The position numbers were made by a program, and so were the translations under genes. Shown piece by piece: positions 1-12,789 of a DNA stretch of 64,000 bases. The first letter of the stretch is position 1. Each line of letters begins with the position of its first letter. The DNA comes from Nothopassalora personata (taxonomy: Eukaryota > Ascomycota > Dothideomycetes > Mycosphaerellales > Mycosphaerellaceae). Below the pieces are notes generated by a model. The model did not search any database. It was not told where the DNA came from and saw nothing but the letters and a program-made list of their open reading frames with translations. The DNA is taken from positions 4,340,001-4,404,000 of the forward strand of contig CM066287.1 in the NCBI GenBank assembly GCA_033816765.1, in the 5' to 3' direction.

Positions 1-361
1 GTGCAAGATTTCAAGGAAGTGAGGAAGCAAAGCCTGCTCAGGTGATGACCTTACGCCGGCTACGAGCGGTCTCCGTATCATGCATGTGATAATGACTACG
101 TTGCGCTGAAAGTGAAGCAGGAATCGAGACTCGGTTCTTTCAACTTGTTCTAAACAATCTGGCCGGATCGAGAGAAGCCTAGCTGTTCCCGGCCTTATCG
201 AGTGTTGTGATATTGGGAAGGCTCTTCGTGAAGTCACTATCCATCGTACGAAGGGCATCTCCTCAGTTCTTCGAATCGAAGTCATTATTGCGCAATACTC
301 TCAAAGCCTGGCCCTCCTCAGCACTGCTCTGCCTATAACCATCCTCTTGAAGTCGTTCCTG
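1..361. other. No gene recognised
   Basis: I see no convincing coding frame, RNA gene or repeat here. Composition is ordinary, with no RIP signature. It may be the 3' flank of the minus-strand reading frames that follow. Confidence 0.4.
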
Positions 362-502
362 TCACTTCTCATCATGGAGATATATCTCCACGCTGGACAT
401 TGTCATGAGATCCGCCTTCAGGCGGATATCGGACAGGTAATTGATCTCATAGCTTTGCGCAAGCTCGTCGAGCTCCTCGGCACGATAGTACAGCATCTGC
501 AT
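362..502 (-). CDS. Short minus-strand reading frame, possible 3' exon (46 codons)
   Basis: An open frame of 46 codons starts at an ATG at 502 and ends in TGA at 362. It is rich in charged and hydrophobic residues in a regular order (opening MQMLYYRAEELDEL), unlike random frames nearby. It could be the last exon of the unrecognised gene whose Cys-rich exon lies at 581-862: an AG at the 5' edge of this frame would keep phase with a weak GT in that exon, but I cannot prove the join. No family is recognised. It may be a chance frame. Confidence 0.22.
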   Translation of the reverse strand: MQMLYYRAEELDELAQSYEINYLSDIRLKADLMTMSSVEIYLHDEK

Positions 503-580
503 GTCTCAAGTGCTTTCTCCCAGACCCTCTGGTGAGTGTATGTAAGACTGGCTCGGCATGTAGCTGGGGTGGTAGTCCAG

Positions 581-862
581 TCACTCCGTCGAGGTTAATA
601 TGTAGATACACTGCGAAGTGTAGTGGCAACCGTTGCAGGACTTGCAAGGCTTGAGATCGTCGTCTGTGACACATTTCGCTGAGCACTGGTTGGTACTCTC
701 TGGAGTCTCAGCAGTCTGAGTTCTCCGACAGATGTCGTTGCCAACAGCGATAGTCAATGGATTTGTATCTTGTTCGGCTGTTTCTTCCCAGCTCTGATCT
801 GTCGTGACAGGGGTAACGAATTCCCACGCATCAGGACACTGTATCCATCGTACTCCGTATTC
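581..862 (-). CDS. Unrecognised Cys-rich C-terminal exon
   Basis: A 93-codon frame begins directly after a TAG acceptor at 863-864 and ends in TGA at 581-583. Its N-terminal part is acidic and Thr-rich. The last third holds seven Cys, with closely spaced pairs such as KPCKSCNGC. The frame has no ATG, so it must be a 3' exon; upstream pieces at 900-1366 on the same strand (for example a short frame containing WSIMAEAYEW) could belong to it, but I could not build a phase-consistent model. The Cys pattern suggests a secreted or metal-binding tail; no family is recognised. It is convergent with nothing and lies just downstream of the thioesterase gene. Confidence 0.35.
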   Translation of the reverse strand, partial: EYGVRWIQCPDAWEFVTPVTTDQSWEETAEQDTNPLTIAVGNDICRRTQTAETPESTNQCSAKCVTDDDLKPCKSCNGCHYTSQCIYILTSTE

Positions 863-1366
863 CTACAAGCCGAGCTATCAACGACGTGCCGATCTATAGT
901 TTCTGCGTCTGGTGGACCTCGTCCATTCGTAAGCTTCTGCCATGATCGACCACTCCTGTACGGGTAGTGCAATATCTTAGCATAGATCCGTGGCTACGAA
1001 TAGAGAGCCGTTCCCCGAACAACATCAAGATATCAGAAAGGCGATCAGCCTTATAGGTATTGCTGGGTCTTTGCGACGACCGTCGAAGATCATGAACACA
1101 GAGGCCAAATATGCATAGCGCAAGTTCCAAGAGGTGGCCGTGACTGTAGCTAAGCTCCATGTGTCATGTCGGATGACTCAAGGCCGGCCGCTTGATTGAA
1201 TGGTACCTCACACCGGGTACATGCAGCATAAGTGCAAAATAGCTGCTGGCCGCTAACATTTCGTTGGGCATGCTCTCGTCTGAGACCATATAACTAGTCT
1301 CTTTCTTTCGTCTCTGCCATGAGCATGCAGAACTTCTTGCGAAACGAAGTCGGATGCAGCAGAGCA
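863..1366 (-). other. Possible 5' exons of the Cys-rich gene, unresolved
   Basis: Several short minus-strand open pieces with plausible codon use lie here, bounded by GT and AG dinucleotides. One contains WNLRYAYLASVFMIFDG followed by a possible donor. They could be exons of a gene ending at 581, but phases and boundaries cannot be settled by eye. Confidence 0.2.
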
Positions 1367-2663
1367 CTATAGCTTGCTCGTCTCTTGCTCACGAAGCACA
1401 TAGTATCCTTCCTGCTTGCAAGTTGCGATCAAATTACCGTTGCTGGTGAACATCCTGGTGAGCACTTCACCTCGTCGATCGCCAGTCCACGGGCTATTTG
1501 TCTCGAGGTATATCAGATCGTCAGCCCTGAAGCCTTCGTGAACGCGAAAGTGGATGCTGTGGTTCAACGTCGTCAAATATTTGAAGTCGCTCGTCGTGGC
1601 TCGTCGCTCATAATCTCCTATGGCTGGCTGGCCAGTACTACGGCCGTGGACAGTAGGAGGGCAGTCAAGGACGTGGTAGTCGGACAGAAGAATAATTCCA
1701 ATCGCATGCAGTCGTGAAGAATCGTTGCTGATTGGTGGCGATACCGTACAGACCGAAGTATAGGTCAAGGATTCTGGCGTCTGCTTTGTTGAGCTTCCTC
1801 CGCCAGTATCCTCGACGCCAAGTCTCTGATACTTGACATAAGGACCTCGAGCGGTTCGTCCAACTTCCAGATCGTCCAGTGTGATCTCATCGGTTGTTTT
1901 GGTTGTGGCTCGACCAATTGTATGTCGCATACTTCCACCGGTCAAACCACGCACAAAAGTACAAGTCACATGCACAAGCAGCTTTCCAGCCTGCCTCAAG
2001 TGGACCAGTCTCACGGCAAAACGGCCGCCATCGCTCAATACAGTCACTTCTAATTTCATGGGCAATTCCGCATCGGGACCCAGCAAGAAGTTGGCCTGGA
2101 GTGAGTCAATTGAAAAATCCAGCGAGACCGTCTGGAAGGCTGCGTTGGCTGTCAGAGCCATCAACAAGCCGCCAGGAACTAGGTGTCATGGTGCGTTAGC
2201 GGTACGCGTGCTGCATAAGGTTCAGGAGAGCCCTCGAGCCAGAGTTTTACCCACCGACACGGCTGTTTGGCCATGTGAAAGGCTTTTCCAGAGACTGGAA
2301 TGTGTCCTGATTATCCATCAGTATGGTCCTCGAAAATGTAGAGTCTAGGACTCACCTTGGATATGCGCTTTAAGCGAATTCCGTCTTCCATCGTGATAGT
2401 AACCATCTTATCGTTCAGAGAGGGCTCGCTGGCGACGTTGAAAATGCCTTCTTCAAGTCGCTAGATCTGGAGACACAGTATGAGCATGTGCTGCATTGTG
2501 TAATGAAACACCAGACTGTGGGCTCCGAAAAGCGAAGTACCTCGGGGAGCTCAATCTCGGCTATGGTATGCCGTAGTGTTCGGTTAGCTTCCCACATCGT
2601 ACACAAATGCTTACTTTGACTGTTGCGCCCGGAGGTCATATATCTCTTGAGTCTTTCGAGCAT
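1367..2663 (-). CDS. Acyl-CoA thioesterase-like hotdog protein with PTS1
   Basis: Predicted to hydrolyse acyl-CoA to free acid and CoA in the peroxisome. The last exon (about 1367-2178) encodes a double-hotdog thioesterase pattern: a PGGLLMALTANAA segment, a repeated beta-rich half, and near the C-terminus HFRVHEGFRADDLIY followed by SPWTGDRRG and an ATCKQEGYY motif, typical of TesB/ACOT8-like enzymes. The protein ends in SKL, a canonical peroxisomal import signal. A small upstream exon (about 2251-2294) encodes LSHGQTAVSV. Probable earlier exons at 2356-2460, 2541-2560 and 2615-2663 (ATG at 2663) read well, but I could not close the phase between 2356 and 2294, so the 5' half is provisional. 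Total is about 340 aa. The HAD phosphatase gene ends 108 bp upstream on the same strand. Confidence 0.72.
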
Positions 2664-2771
2664 GTCAAGGCACGAGTCTGTTTGTCCCGAGTCCAGTATC
2701 TTTCATTGTAGCGTTCTATCATCTTTTTATGTCATCTTGACCAGCCGTGCGGTCCTTCGGAGTACATTCTT

Positions 2772-3912
2772 CTATCCGAGCAAGTCGCCAAGTTGGTCGA
2801 CGTACGCTGAAGGCCTGACCTGAGCACCATCCGCCAGAAAATCTTCCTTCTTGCTGACGCCCGTCAGGACAGCTAGGGTCCCGCCTAGACCACCTTCGAT
2901 ACCAAATTGAATGTCGGTGTTTAGGCGATCACCAATCATGCATGCCTTTTTGCGGTCAAACTGGAACTTGCCTTCAATGGCGTCCATCATCGCTTGACTC
3001 GGCTTGCCCAATGCAAGTGGCTCGTGACCCACAGCTTTGACGAGAGGCGCGCTGGATGATCCAGCGCCTGGGAATAGGGCGCCAGAATTAGGTAGTGTCG
3101 AATCGATGTTCGTCGCGAGGAACTTGGCTCCAGCTCGGATGTATGCAAGGCCAAGCGAGTATTTCAGATAGCTCGGGTGGTAATCGAGGCCAGTCAGGAC
3201 GACAGCCACGTCCGGGTCGAGAGCTGATGTATCGGCAATGCGTTTGAAGTCTTCTTCTGTGATGTCTCTGCGGAGCTCTGGGTCAGTGCCTCCAATGTAT
3301 GGCACATCTTCAGCTTGTAACTCCTGCTCGATGCCCGTCTCACCGAGTACGAAGACCTTGTTCTTAGGTGGTTGCAGTTTCATAATCCTGGCAATGTAGA
3401 CGGCAGCGCTGTAGCTTGAGCCGAAAACTTCTTCCTGTCGGTCGTTAGCATGTTCTGACAGTATGTTTCTGCATCTCCACGCCTCTGCGGACCTCATTTG
3501 CTGCAATGCCAACCTTATCGAACTTCTTCTTGTAGTCACTCCTTGACTTTGTGCTGTTGTTTGTCACGAAGACGAGCTGCTTGCCTACACTATGTTGGCT
3601 TGAGAGCTTCCCCAGTGATGTTTTCCTGAAATCAACGCACCTCTCTTTCTAAGCATATCAATCGTCTCGGGGATTCGTGGGAAAAAGCGCTCGCCGGACC
3701 AGAGCACGCCTATGCTTCTCGTAACATCAGATAAGGCATACGACAACCGATGCGGAAGAGGAGCGTACCATCGCAATCGAACAGGAATGTCTACAGCTCA
3801 TGTCAGGAGGAGTCTCAGCACTTCTCTAAGGATGTCGGTCACATACATCGAACTTGTCTATGAAGGCATCGATGCCAGCTTTGTCGCCGGTGAGGTACGT
3901 CGGCGCAGACAT
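2772..3912 (-). CDS. HAD-family p-nitrophenyl/phosphoglycolate phosphatase (PHO13-like)
   Basis: Cytosolic HAD phosphatase, likely a metabolite-repair enzyme that hydrolyses 2-phosphoglycolate and related damaged metabolites. The model has five exons in consistent phase: 3847-3912, 3769-3790, 3641-3709, 3493-3584 and 2772-3434, giving 303 aa, normal for the family. Exon 2 completes FLFDCDGVLWSG with nucleophile Asp27 and acid/base Asp29 (DxD). Exon 4 begins KQLVFVTNNSTKSR (motif II). The last exon carries GKPS and ACMIGDRLNTDIQFG (motif IV with the Mg-binding Asp) and ends with the usual AYVDQLGDLLG. All four introns are 52-60 bp, except 78 bp for the second copy nearer the centre being similar in size. 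The start ATG at 3912 is the first one in frame. Confidence 0.93.
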
Positions 3913-4149
3913 GATGGCCGACCGTGTGCGTACAAGACTGCGCGTAGAAGTAGAGCCGCGGACGACTGAGGAGCAGCTGTTTGGCGTGTAGATCAAGTGT
4001 GTAGCAAGCCGCAGCATAGGAATATTGAGCTGCAGCAAGCAGTCGGATCTTGCGTGCTGCAGAGTCAGAGTCGGCCGGACTAGTTCCAAGTCAGTTGCCG
4101 ACATCTCCCGTCCGTCGCTCGTCCTCCTCCTGGTGACAAAATATTCGCC
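3913..4149. other. Intergenic, no gene seen
   Basis: Short spacer between the HAD phosphatase start and the HET relic. It presumably holds the phosphatase promoter. No further structure is recognised. Confidence 0.4.
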
Positions 4150-5687
4150 TTGCACCTACAAAGCCTGGCAGTAGCGGCCGCGTTGCAGTCGAGCTGGTCG
4201 ATGCATACATCGCTGCGCCTGGACAGAAGCCCACTAAGTCGCCCTGTGGATGGATCGGACATGCATTTGCCAGACCCGCTCAAAGGAGCGCGAACATCAG
4301 GTTCAGTTGGAGATTCACATCTTCTCCAGTGCCCGACGAGTGCTCGTCTGGCTAGGTGGACACGATGACGATGCGAAGAGTTGCAGAGCATCTACTTCGA
4401 TCACGAAGGATCCCCAAGTCTCAAGCCTCGATCACGACCGCATACACAGCCGCCTACCAGGGACGGAGCACAAAGGCTGGAGGGCCTTAGCAGCAATTCT
4501 ACGAAGGACCGTGGCTCTTGAGAACATGGATTGTGCAGGAAGTTGTTCTCAATCCTCACGTCGAGCTTATCCTCAGTGATAACTCGTTACGTTGGCATGA
4601 GCTCGAATGCTTGGTCTTAGCGCGTACGAAATGCCAGTGGACTACGAAGCGTCGCCAGATCAGGTTTTTTCCAACGACTTTGCCCTCGGCGTTGTAGGCT
4701 CTGCCACAGACCTCTCGCCAGTGGGCACACATGGCGAAATTGTCTTCTAAGATCAAACAAGTCCGCGGCCGGCCAAACCAACAACGCGGCTTGGCGCTGT
4801 GGATCCCTGATTGGAGCACTAATCTGTCCTCGAGAGCTTTAATGTTCGACCCACGTTTCTGTGCCGGAGGTGGCACTATAGACATTGACTGGCACTTTGA
4901 TACAGGAATCCACTTGGGTGGAAAATTGGTGGACACTGCAGCCCGGGCTGGCAAGGTCAGTCTTGGGTCCACCGATATCAGTGGCATGTCTCATACGCAG
5001 TTGGATGCAAAAAGCCAGGCAGATTGCTCGTGCTCGATCTGTTCGCTCTCTTGGCAGCACTACGAATGTAGATGCTTTCAATTTTTACTCAGAGACCTCT
5101 CGATATGTGGTAGGTGCTATTGCGAGTTGATGTTCGTTTTTTTTAGCTTATTTCTCGCAGATCATGGCTTTTACAAAGGCGAGGAACACGAGGTACATGC
5201 CAGAAGGAGACGTAGTATGCTGCACGATGACAACGAGGTGAATTTCGGTTCACGATGCACGGCAAACACTAATCCTAGGCCCCACGAGGGGGGCTACGAC
5301 GAGCACGGGCCACATCGGCTTGGTACCGTGGGGCACTATGGAGAGCGACTTAATGTATGTCGTGCTCTGATCGGTGAAGCGTACGTGCAGGGCATAATGT
5401 GCGGAGAGTGGCTTCACATGGATCATTTAGCTGGAGTGGGGAAATTTTCTTCGTTGAAGTACCCGACTGGTTCGAAGCTTATTTGGCGCAAATGGTCGCA
5501 GCATTGGCACATGAATAAAAAAGTTGACAATGCTTACATCATGCTACGCCAATGCTTGCTGCTCTCTGTGCACAACAGCGAGGCGTGTTACACGACCTGC
5601 TCGTGTAGCCACAGATGGATCTCGGCCTGGCAGAACCGGAATGAGCGCAAAGTCGGATCAATGCCACAGATGCCGTTTCGGCGGTAG
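4150..5687 (+). pseudogene. Broken heterokaryon-incompatibility (HET) domain gene
   Basis: HET-domain proteins trigger cell death after fusion of unlike hyphae. The relic reads in three frames. Frame one carries SLRLDRSPLSRP. Frame two (from about 4241) carries LWMDRTCICQTRSKEREHQ and IFSSARRVLVWLG, the classical LWxDxxCI..Q HET core. Frame three (from about 4510) carries LLRTWIVQEVVLN, then GLALWIPDWS and a C-terminal LIGEAYVQGIMCGE, all typical of HET proteins. At least two frameshifts (near 4240 and near 4507) and an in-frame TAG at 4695-4697 break it. The usual N-terminal SYTWG motif was not found. I know of no intron set that would repair all three breaks. Composition is not RIP-like, so decay is probably by drift. 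Confidence 0.75.
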
Positions 5688-5985
5688 AATCAGTGCAAGT
5701 CTGCCTTCCGCAATCCTGAGCAAAGGTAACTAACACCGTTGCTCGTCTACTCGGAGTACATTGATGACAACGCCTCAAAACCACCGCACAGGCCGTACGG
5801 AAACAGCTCTCTGTAAGCAATTTGCATGTGCTCGGCGCTGTTGCGTCACTTGCTGTAACCAAGGGTCGTGCTAAACGGGAATCGGTATTGGTATCGGCTA
5901 AGTGGGAATCTTCGTACACAACATTACAGACCACCCTTCGAATTGATCCTCTCAGCTGCTTTCAATCGAACAGCAATAATCCATC
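5688..5985. other. Upstream region of OYE gene
   Basis: No separate gene is supported. It likely holds the promoter and 5' UTR of the plus-strand oxidoreductase. Confidence 0.4.
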
Positions 5986-7841
<1,856 letters not shown>

Positions 7842-8077
7842 TATGCCGCCAGGGCCATACATGATGATATCATGGGCTCACGTGGTCATGGCGGGTGAGT
7901 GGACGGCGTGAGTGCCTCTCTGATAGTGTGGGTGGTCTATAAAATATGTGATCGATCGATCCAGCGCTGGTTTACCACTCAAGCCTCACGCGTCAGTTTC
8001 GTGTCGTGGAGCATGTGCCCGCCGCAGCGGCTTCAACCAATCACCGCACGATGCAAGCTCCCGTTGGTGCCGAGCGC
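7842..8077. other. Intergenic 3' flank
   Basis: 3' flank of the oxidoreductase gene. Nothing else is supported. Confidence 0.4.
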
Positions 8078-8437
8078 TTAGAAAACGAATTTCTCTCGCT
8101 TACGTGCTGTCCAGATCACCTTTCGCCAGAGTTTACTACGAACACCACCTCCAAGCACATCAACGACCCGACGATGGACCTGACTCGACGAGGGCGAACA
8201 AGTATATACTCTTCCTGTTCTGGAGGCGTCCAATCTTGGGATGCCGCAAGCGCTCGGAATCTCATCATCTTCAGCATAGTCGGCTACGGCGCAAAGGAAC
8301 ACAGTTGCGCCTGGACCAGCTTCCATCACTGACTCCTTGACGGCGCGCTGGAAGCCTGCAGAAAGAAGACCACTCCCGTCTGTGCAAACAACGGAGAGCA
8401 TGCACTTACTAGTGGTGATGATGCGGGTCCTATGCAT
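8078..8437 (-). CDS. Possible small two-exon gene (101 aa)
   Basis: An ATG at 8437 lies in a strong start context (GCCGCCATG). A 28-nt exon ends at a perfect GTAAGT donor (8404-8409), and a 54-nt intron ends in CTGCAG. Exon 2 (8078-8355) stays open in phase for 93 codons. The product would begin MHRTRIITTSFQRAVKESVM and contain VFLCAVADYAEDDEIPSACG. No family is recognised and there is no signal peptide. Another minus-strand frame overlaps at 8326-8727 and cannot be excluded as the real one. It is divergent from the ferric reductase gene. Confidence 0.3.
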   Translation of the reverse strand: MHRTRIITTSKCMLSVVCTDGSGLLSAGFQRAVKESVMEAGPGATVFLCAVADYAEDDEIPSACGIPRLDASRTGRVYTCSPSSSQVHRRVVDVLGGGVRSKLWRKVIWTARKREKFVF

Positions 8438-8831
8438 GGCGGCCCTTGCATCGGCACCGGGCCCTCATATGGTTCGCTCATGGGGTAGGTGCCCTGGAAC
8501 ATATACATGTGCACCTCGCACTTCTGCTGGGGTCTTGAAGGCTCAATCCTCATCACATATCCCGTCTTCCTTTTCCTCTTCTTCATGATTCCAGCTCCCA
8601 CATAACATCGAAACGAAATTGGCCGGGACGGCAGCTCGGAGAACAAACTGGACAAATCATCTTTGAAACTCGCCAGTACAGTGGTCAGGACTACGCGCAT
8701 TGTGACACAGGGCACATTGGACCACATGGACTTTGCACAACTTCAAACCGCTGTGTGATGCGAGCGAGTTTGGGCATAAAGGCCACCCGGAAAGTGGAAT
8801 CGCACTCACACGTACAGCGGACACAATCACC
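8438..8831. other. Upstream region of ferric reductase gene
   Basis: Shared upstream space between the possible small minus-strand gene and the ferric reductase. An open frame extends upstream of the chosen reductase start to 8733, but the better start context is at 8832. No regulatory motif is identified with confidence. Confidence 0.35.
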
Positions 8832-11433
8832 ATGCCTTCCGTTGCGGAAACTCTCGCAAGGCGCGCTGGAATGGCGTTAGACTCTGTCAGCGTCCCTAAC
8901 GCTATCGTCGAGGCACAAGTCTCTGCGCAAGATGCACGTCTTGAGAAGCGCATCGACATCCCTTTTAACAGCAGCAGTCCTGCAGGATTGATAGAGGCCC
9001 AAACTCGAGACCCTTGGCGCGATTCTGGAAAGTACGCTCTCGGCTGGGTCTACTTCGCGATCGTGCTGCTTGTGCTTACTGCCGCGATCCATTGGTACCA
9101 TTTCTGGAAAGACAAGGAACGCATTGCGGAGCACAAGGAGCGCGCGGAAGAAGTCGCCAAAATTGCATCTCCATCGACTGATTATGAGCATTCTGCACTG
9201 AGCACGGATCGTTCGACGCGCAAGTTCTTTCCTACCGAAGGTCCGGTGCCAATGGCTATCCGGGAACATGAGGCTGCGTCGTTTCCATGGCTGGTGAAGA
9301 AGGTCCTAGCCATGATCAGATCCCTCTTTTATCATCCGATACCTTCTTTAAGACTACACAAGCGGCCGAGACCCATCGTCTTCCCGAGTCCTGGCGTGTG
9401 TCTTCTGGCGTTCGCGGCTTTGGCATTCGTCCTACTGTACAGTTTTGTACCGCAACCACTTTACTGGCAATCCATCGAATTCGGATCCCCACCCCTGGCC
9501 ATCCGATCTGGGATGCTAGCAGTGGCATTGATGCCATGGATCATTGCACTGAGCATGAAGGCCAACTTTATAGCGTTCATCATTGGCATTGGACACGAAC
9601 GGCTTAATGTGCTACATCGGTGGCTTGCCTGGATATGTCTAATGCTCAGCTTGATTCATACAGTACCTTTCTACGTAACGCCAGTGTGGAACGATGGTGG
9701 CATGCAGGTTTTCCACAGGTTGCTAAGACAGCAGCAGTCCGGTGTCTACATTTATGGCACAGGTAAGGACCCAACAAGATTGGGACGTTACAGAACTTGC
9801 TGATGTTTGATCGCCAGGCATCGCTGCTCTAGTGCCCCTTCTATTCCTCTGCGTACACTCGATTACACCATTGAGACGGCGCTTCTATGAGCTCTTCGTC
9901 GTCGTCCACGTTCCAGTCTCCATCGCCTTCCTCGGCCTACTGTTCTGGCACTGCCACAATTACTTGACCTCATGGAACTACCTATGGGCCACCACAGCCA
10001 TCTGGTTGGCATCGTACGCCTTCCGACTGTTCTATCTGAATTGGTCGAACCCATTTAGAATATCTTTCTGTGTGGGTGAAGAAGCCGCGGTGACCGTCAT
10101 GCATGAGAATGCAGTGAAGGTCACAATCCCTACACAAATGCGATGGCGGCCAGGCCAGTACGTTTACCTTCGGATGCCTGGTGTTTCGTTCTTCGAGAAT
10201 CATCCTTTCACCATTGCATCCCTCTGCAGCGATGACTATCCTTCCGAATACGGGGAGAAGTATCGCGACATGGTAGTAGTGTTTAGACCATTCGGCGGAT
10301 TCACGAAGAAGGTCTTGGACAGTGCACTGGACCATGGGCCTTGGTGGACGTATCGTGCCTTCATTGACGGTCCTTATGGAGGCATGCGGCGCAGTATGGT
10401 TTCTTTCGATCATGTGGTGCTGATCGCTGGAGGCACTGGCATCACGGCTGTTGTATCACATCTCCTGGACCTGATTAAACGCATGCGAGACGGGAAAGCA
10501 GTAACGAAGAATGTACATCTGATCTGGGCGATGAAGCGTCCAGAGACCATGGAGTGGTTCAAGGAAGAGCTACGAATTTGTCGAGAATTCGCTCCTCCTG
10601 ACACTGTCAGCTGTCAATTCTACATCACGGCCGCCAAGAGGCAGACGCAGACTGGCCAGCTTGTCAGTGCACAAACACCGAATCGACCAGTCAGCATGGT
10701 ATTTCACGACAAGGTCAACGACGTGTTCCAAAGCATCGCAAGCGACCGCTTCTCGTTCAACGCCCAGCGAAACTCCACCCAGATACGAGACGCGGCAGCT
10801 GGCGATGCTCAGCGTGAGAAAGAGTTATATGCCGAGAACGAGGATCGCCTTCGACCACTTCCGGAAGCCCTTCTCAAGCCAGCACGACAGCCGTCACGAG
10901 GGCATCTCGCAGTCGGACCTCTACCCGCACAGCGAGCGAGGACCCCATCTCCAGACCGAAACTACACAGAAATGGCCACTGAAGAGACACCCCACCTCCC
11001 TACCCACCCAACCCTCCACGAAAAACGCCGCTCCCGCCCAATGTCCCTCGACATCACCACCGCGCAGAACCACCAAGCAACGCAACTCCAACAACTAGCA
11101 CAGTCCCAAACCCCGCAACACGGTTTCGACTTCGGCTTCCCGCAGACGCCTACAGAGTTCCAGAAGAACCTCATGCGCTTTGCATTCATGCCCGCGGCTG
11201 TGAAATCTCGCCGCGGCGGCTGGAGCGTAGAGTGGGGCCGGCCCGATATTCCATACATGCTCAGGGAACTCGGCGAAGAGTGGACGGGCAAGAGGGCTTG
11301 TGTGTTTGTCTGTGGGCCGCCGGCGATGCGGGTGGATGTTAGTAATTCTGTGGCCGGTTTGCAGAGGCTGGTGTTGGGTAGGGACAAGGGGCTTGAGGAG
11401 GTGTTTTTGCATACGGAGAATTATGCGCTGTGA
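8832..11433 (+). CDS. FRE-type ferric/cupric reductase transmembrane protein
   Basis: Membrane metalloreductase that passes electrons from NADPH via FAD and two haems to extracellular Fe(III) or Cu(II). Two exons (8832-9762, 9818-11433) join in phase for 848 aa. A membrane helix lies near residues 68-88, followed by the ferric-reductase domain. The bis-haem histidines are spaced as expected: H262/H276 and H341/H355, 14 apart in each pair. The FAD motif is HPFTIAS (439-445), the NADPH loop is GGTGIT (515-520), and FVCGPPAM lies near the C-terminus. An insertion of about 160 residues, low in complexity and Pro/Gln/Thr-rich (about 590-750), splits the NAD domain. The start at 8832 (CACCATGCC) is preferred over an in-frame ATG at 8733. 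Confidence 0.93.
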
Positions 11434-11763
11434 AGGGGGTGCATGTGTGTGTGTGTGTGTGATTTGGTTTCATTGTGTTTAGATACCCGGATTGTGTGCG
11501 AGAGTAGAGTGCAGAAGTTTTGGGAGGATTTTTGGGGACGTATCGTTGTCTACGTGTAATAGCAGTAGCTTCGGTGCTCTAGCTGGACAGGCGGTGATCG
11601 AGCGATGTTGTGACTTGCGCGCAGTTGTGCTGCTGTTGAAATGTTCTGCTTTACCATGCTTGTCTGTGTATCATGGCCGTGCTCCTTCATGCTTAGTTGA
11701 GACAACCTAGTATTTTCCGAACGCTAATTTTCGATCCTGCTCAGATCCTGGCCGTGCGCCTTC
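11434..11763. other. Intergenic with short GT microsatellite
   Basis: 3' flank of the reductase. A (GT)n run of about eight units lies at 11446-11462. No gene is supported. Confidence 0.5.
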
Positions 11764-12166
11764 TTACTTCTTCTGCTGCTCGCCCAGGCTGTCGTCGTCG
11801 TTTTCCCGATCACCCTCGGGATGCTGCTTTGCTCTCCGCTTTGCTTCTACAGCGTCCAGATCCGGCTGGATGATTTCCGACGCAGACATCTGCTCCCTCA
11901 TTTTCACGTACAGCAGCTAGCTCAGGTCGCGCGCGATTCACTCTCTTGATCTGCTCCCCGATGCCCTCGGCATCTTCTGACAGTTTTTGATTTTTCTCGG
12001 ACCGTCTGGCCTGCAGGCGAACGACGTTGGCCCCTGGATGGCATCGACCGTTGCTGCATCGAGATTGCCGTTGTCAGAGCCAGTTGGGGGGTTTGGAGAC
12101 CGCGCTGTTAGCTCCAGGTCTGTCCTGTGTAGCCTTTTGGTGGGCACTTTCATCGAGGTCGGACAT
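11764..12166 (-). pseudogene. Small Gln/Lys/Glu-rich protein gene, frameshifted
   Basis: Consecutive coding-like blocks lie in different frames with no gap. From ATG 12166: MSDLDESAHQKATQ up to PPNWL; then NGNLDAATVDAIQG; then ANVVRLQARRSEKNQKLSED through IKRVNRARPE; then VKMREQMSASEIIQPDLD to a stop at 11764. The frame changes fall at a C6 run, at a G4 run and at a direct AGCTAGCT duplication. Joined, it would be a helical protein of about 130 aa. I do not recognise the family with certainty; the helical, basic/acidic pattern resembles small coiled-coil complex subunits. It is either a young pseudogene or carries sequencing indels. No intron pattern explains the shifts. Confidence 0.45.
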
Positions 12167-12789
12167 GCTGGGTCCTCCGGAATCGTGGCGAAGGTCGCAG
12201 GGACGCCGACACGGGGATGCGACTGTCTTGGAAGAGGGGACTGAACGTGGAAGTAGATGCTGGCGGCGGGAATGTGCTGGTGCGATCCGGCCAGTACACT
12301 GAGCCGCTCGAAAATGCTCGATGCTGTGGGTGGGTGGACTGCAAGATTTTCTAATCGTGGTGACCGGTAGTGAGGGAGTTCCTAAATGATCGAAGAATGT
12401 GGTAAGCAGTTAATTGCCCTCTTCCCGTAACATTGTTTACCATTGCCTGATCGAGCAGCAATGACGACGTCCTTGCAACAGCCTTTGAGGCTGGCACGAG
12501 AAACGTGCAAAAGGAAACCACAAGCAGTAAGAATAGAAGCGGCGCTGTCCCTTCGTTTATACCGGATCAGCCTTTATGGCCTTCGACTCTTCAAGAACGA
12601 GAGCCGTTGGTTGGATTTGTGAAAGTGTTATCTTCCGTGAGGGTACCATAGTTTGCTCCCAGTCAGGACATGCGGCCGCCGGATTGCCTGGAATGATGCA
12701 AAGGAGACGAGATCGATGGGCTCTGTAATGCAGTGCTAATGGGGTATCCTAAACATACAACGCATCGCATCTTCGCGCCGAACATAGAC
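12167..12789. other. Intergenic, no gene seen
   Basis: Spacer between the 5' end of the small relic and the 3' end of the PIP-kinase-domain gene. No convincing coding frame, repeat or RNA gene. Confidence 0.45.

Noticed and set aside
8326..8727. 133-codon minus frame as a gene
   Set aside because: Overlaps the two-exon small gene, which has a better start and perfect donor; kept only as an alternative.
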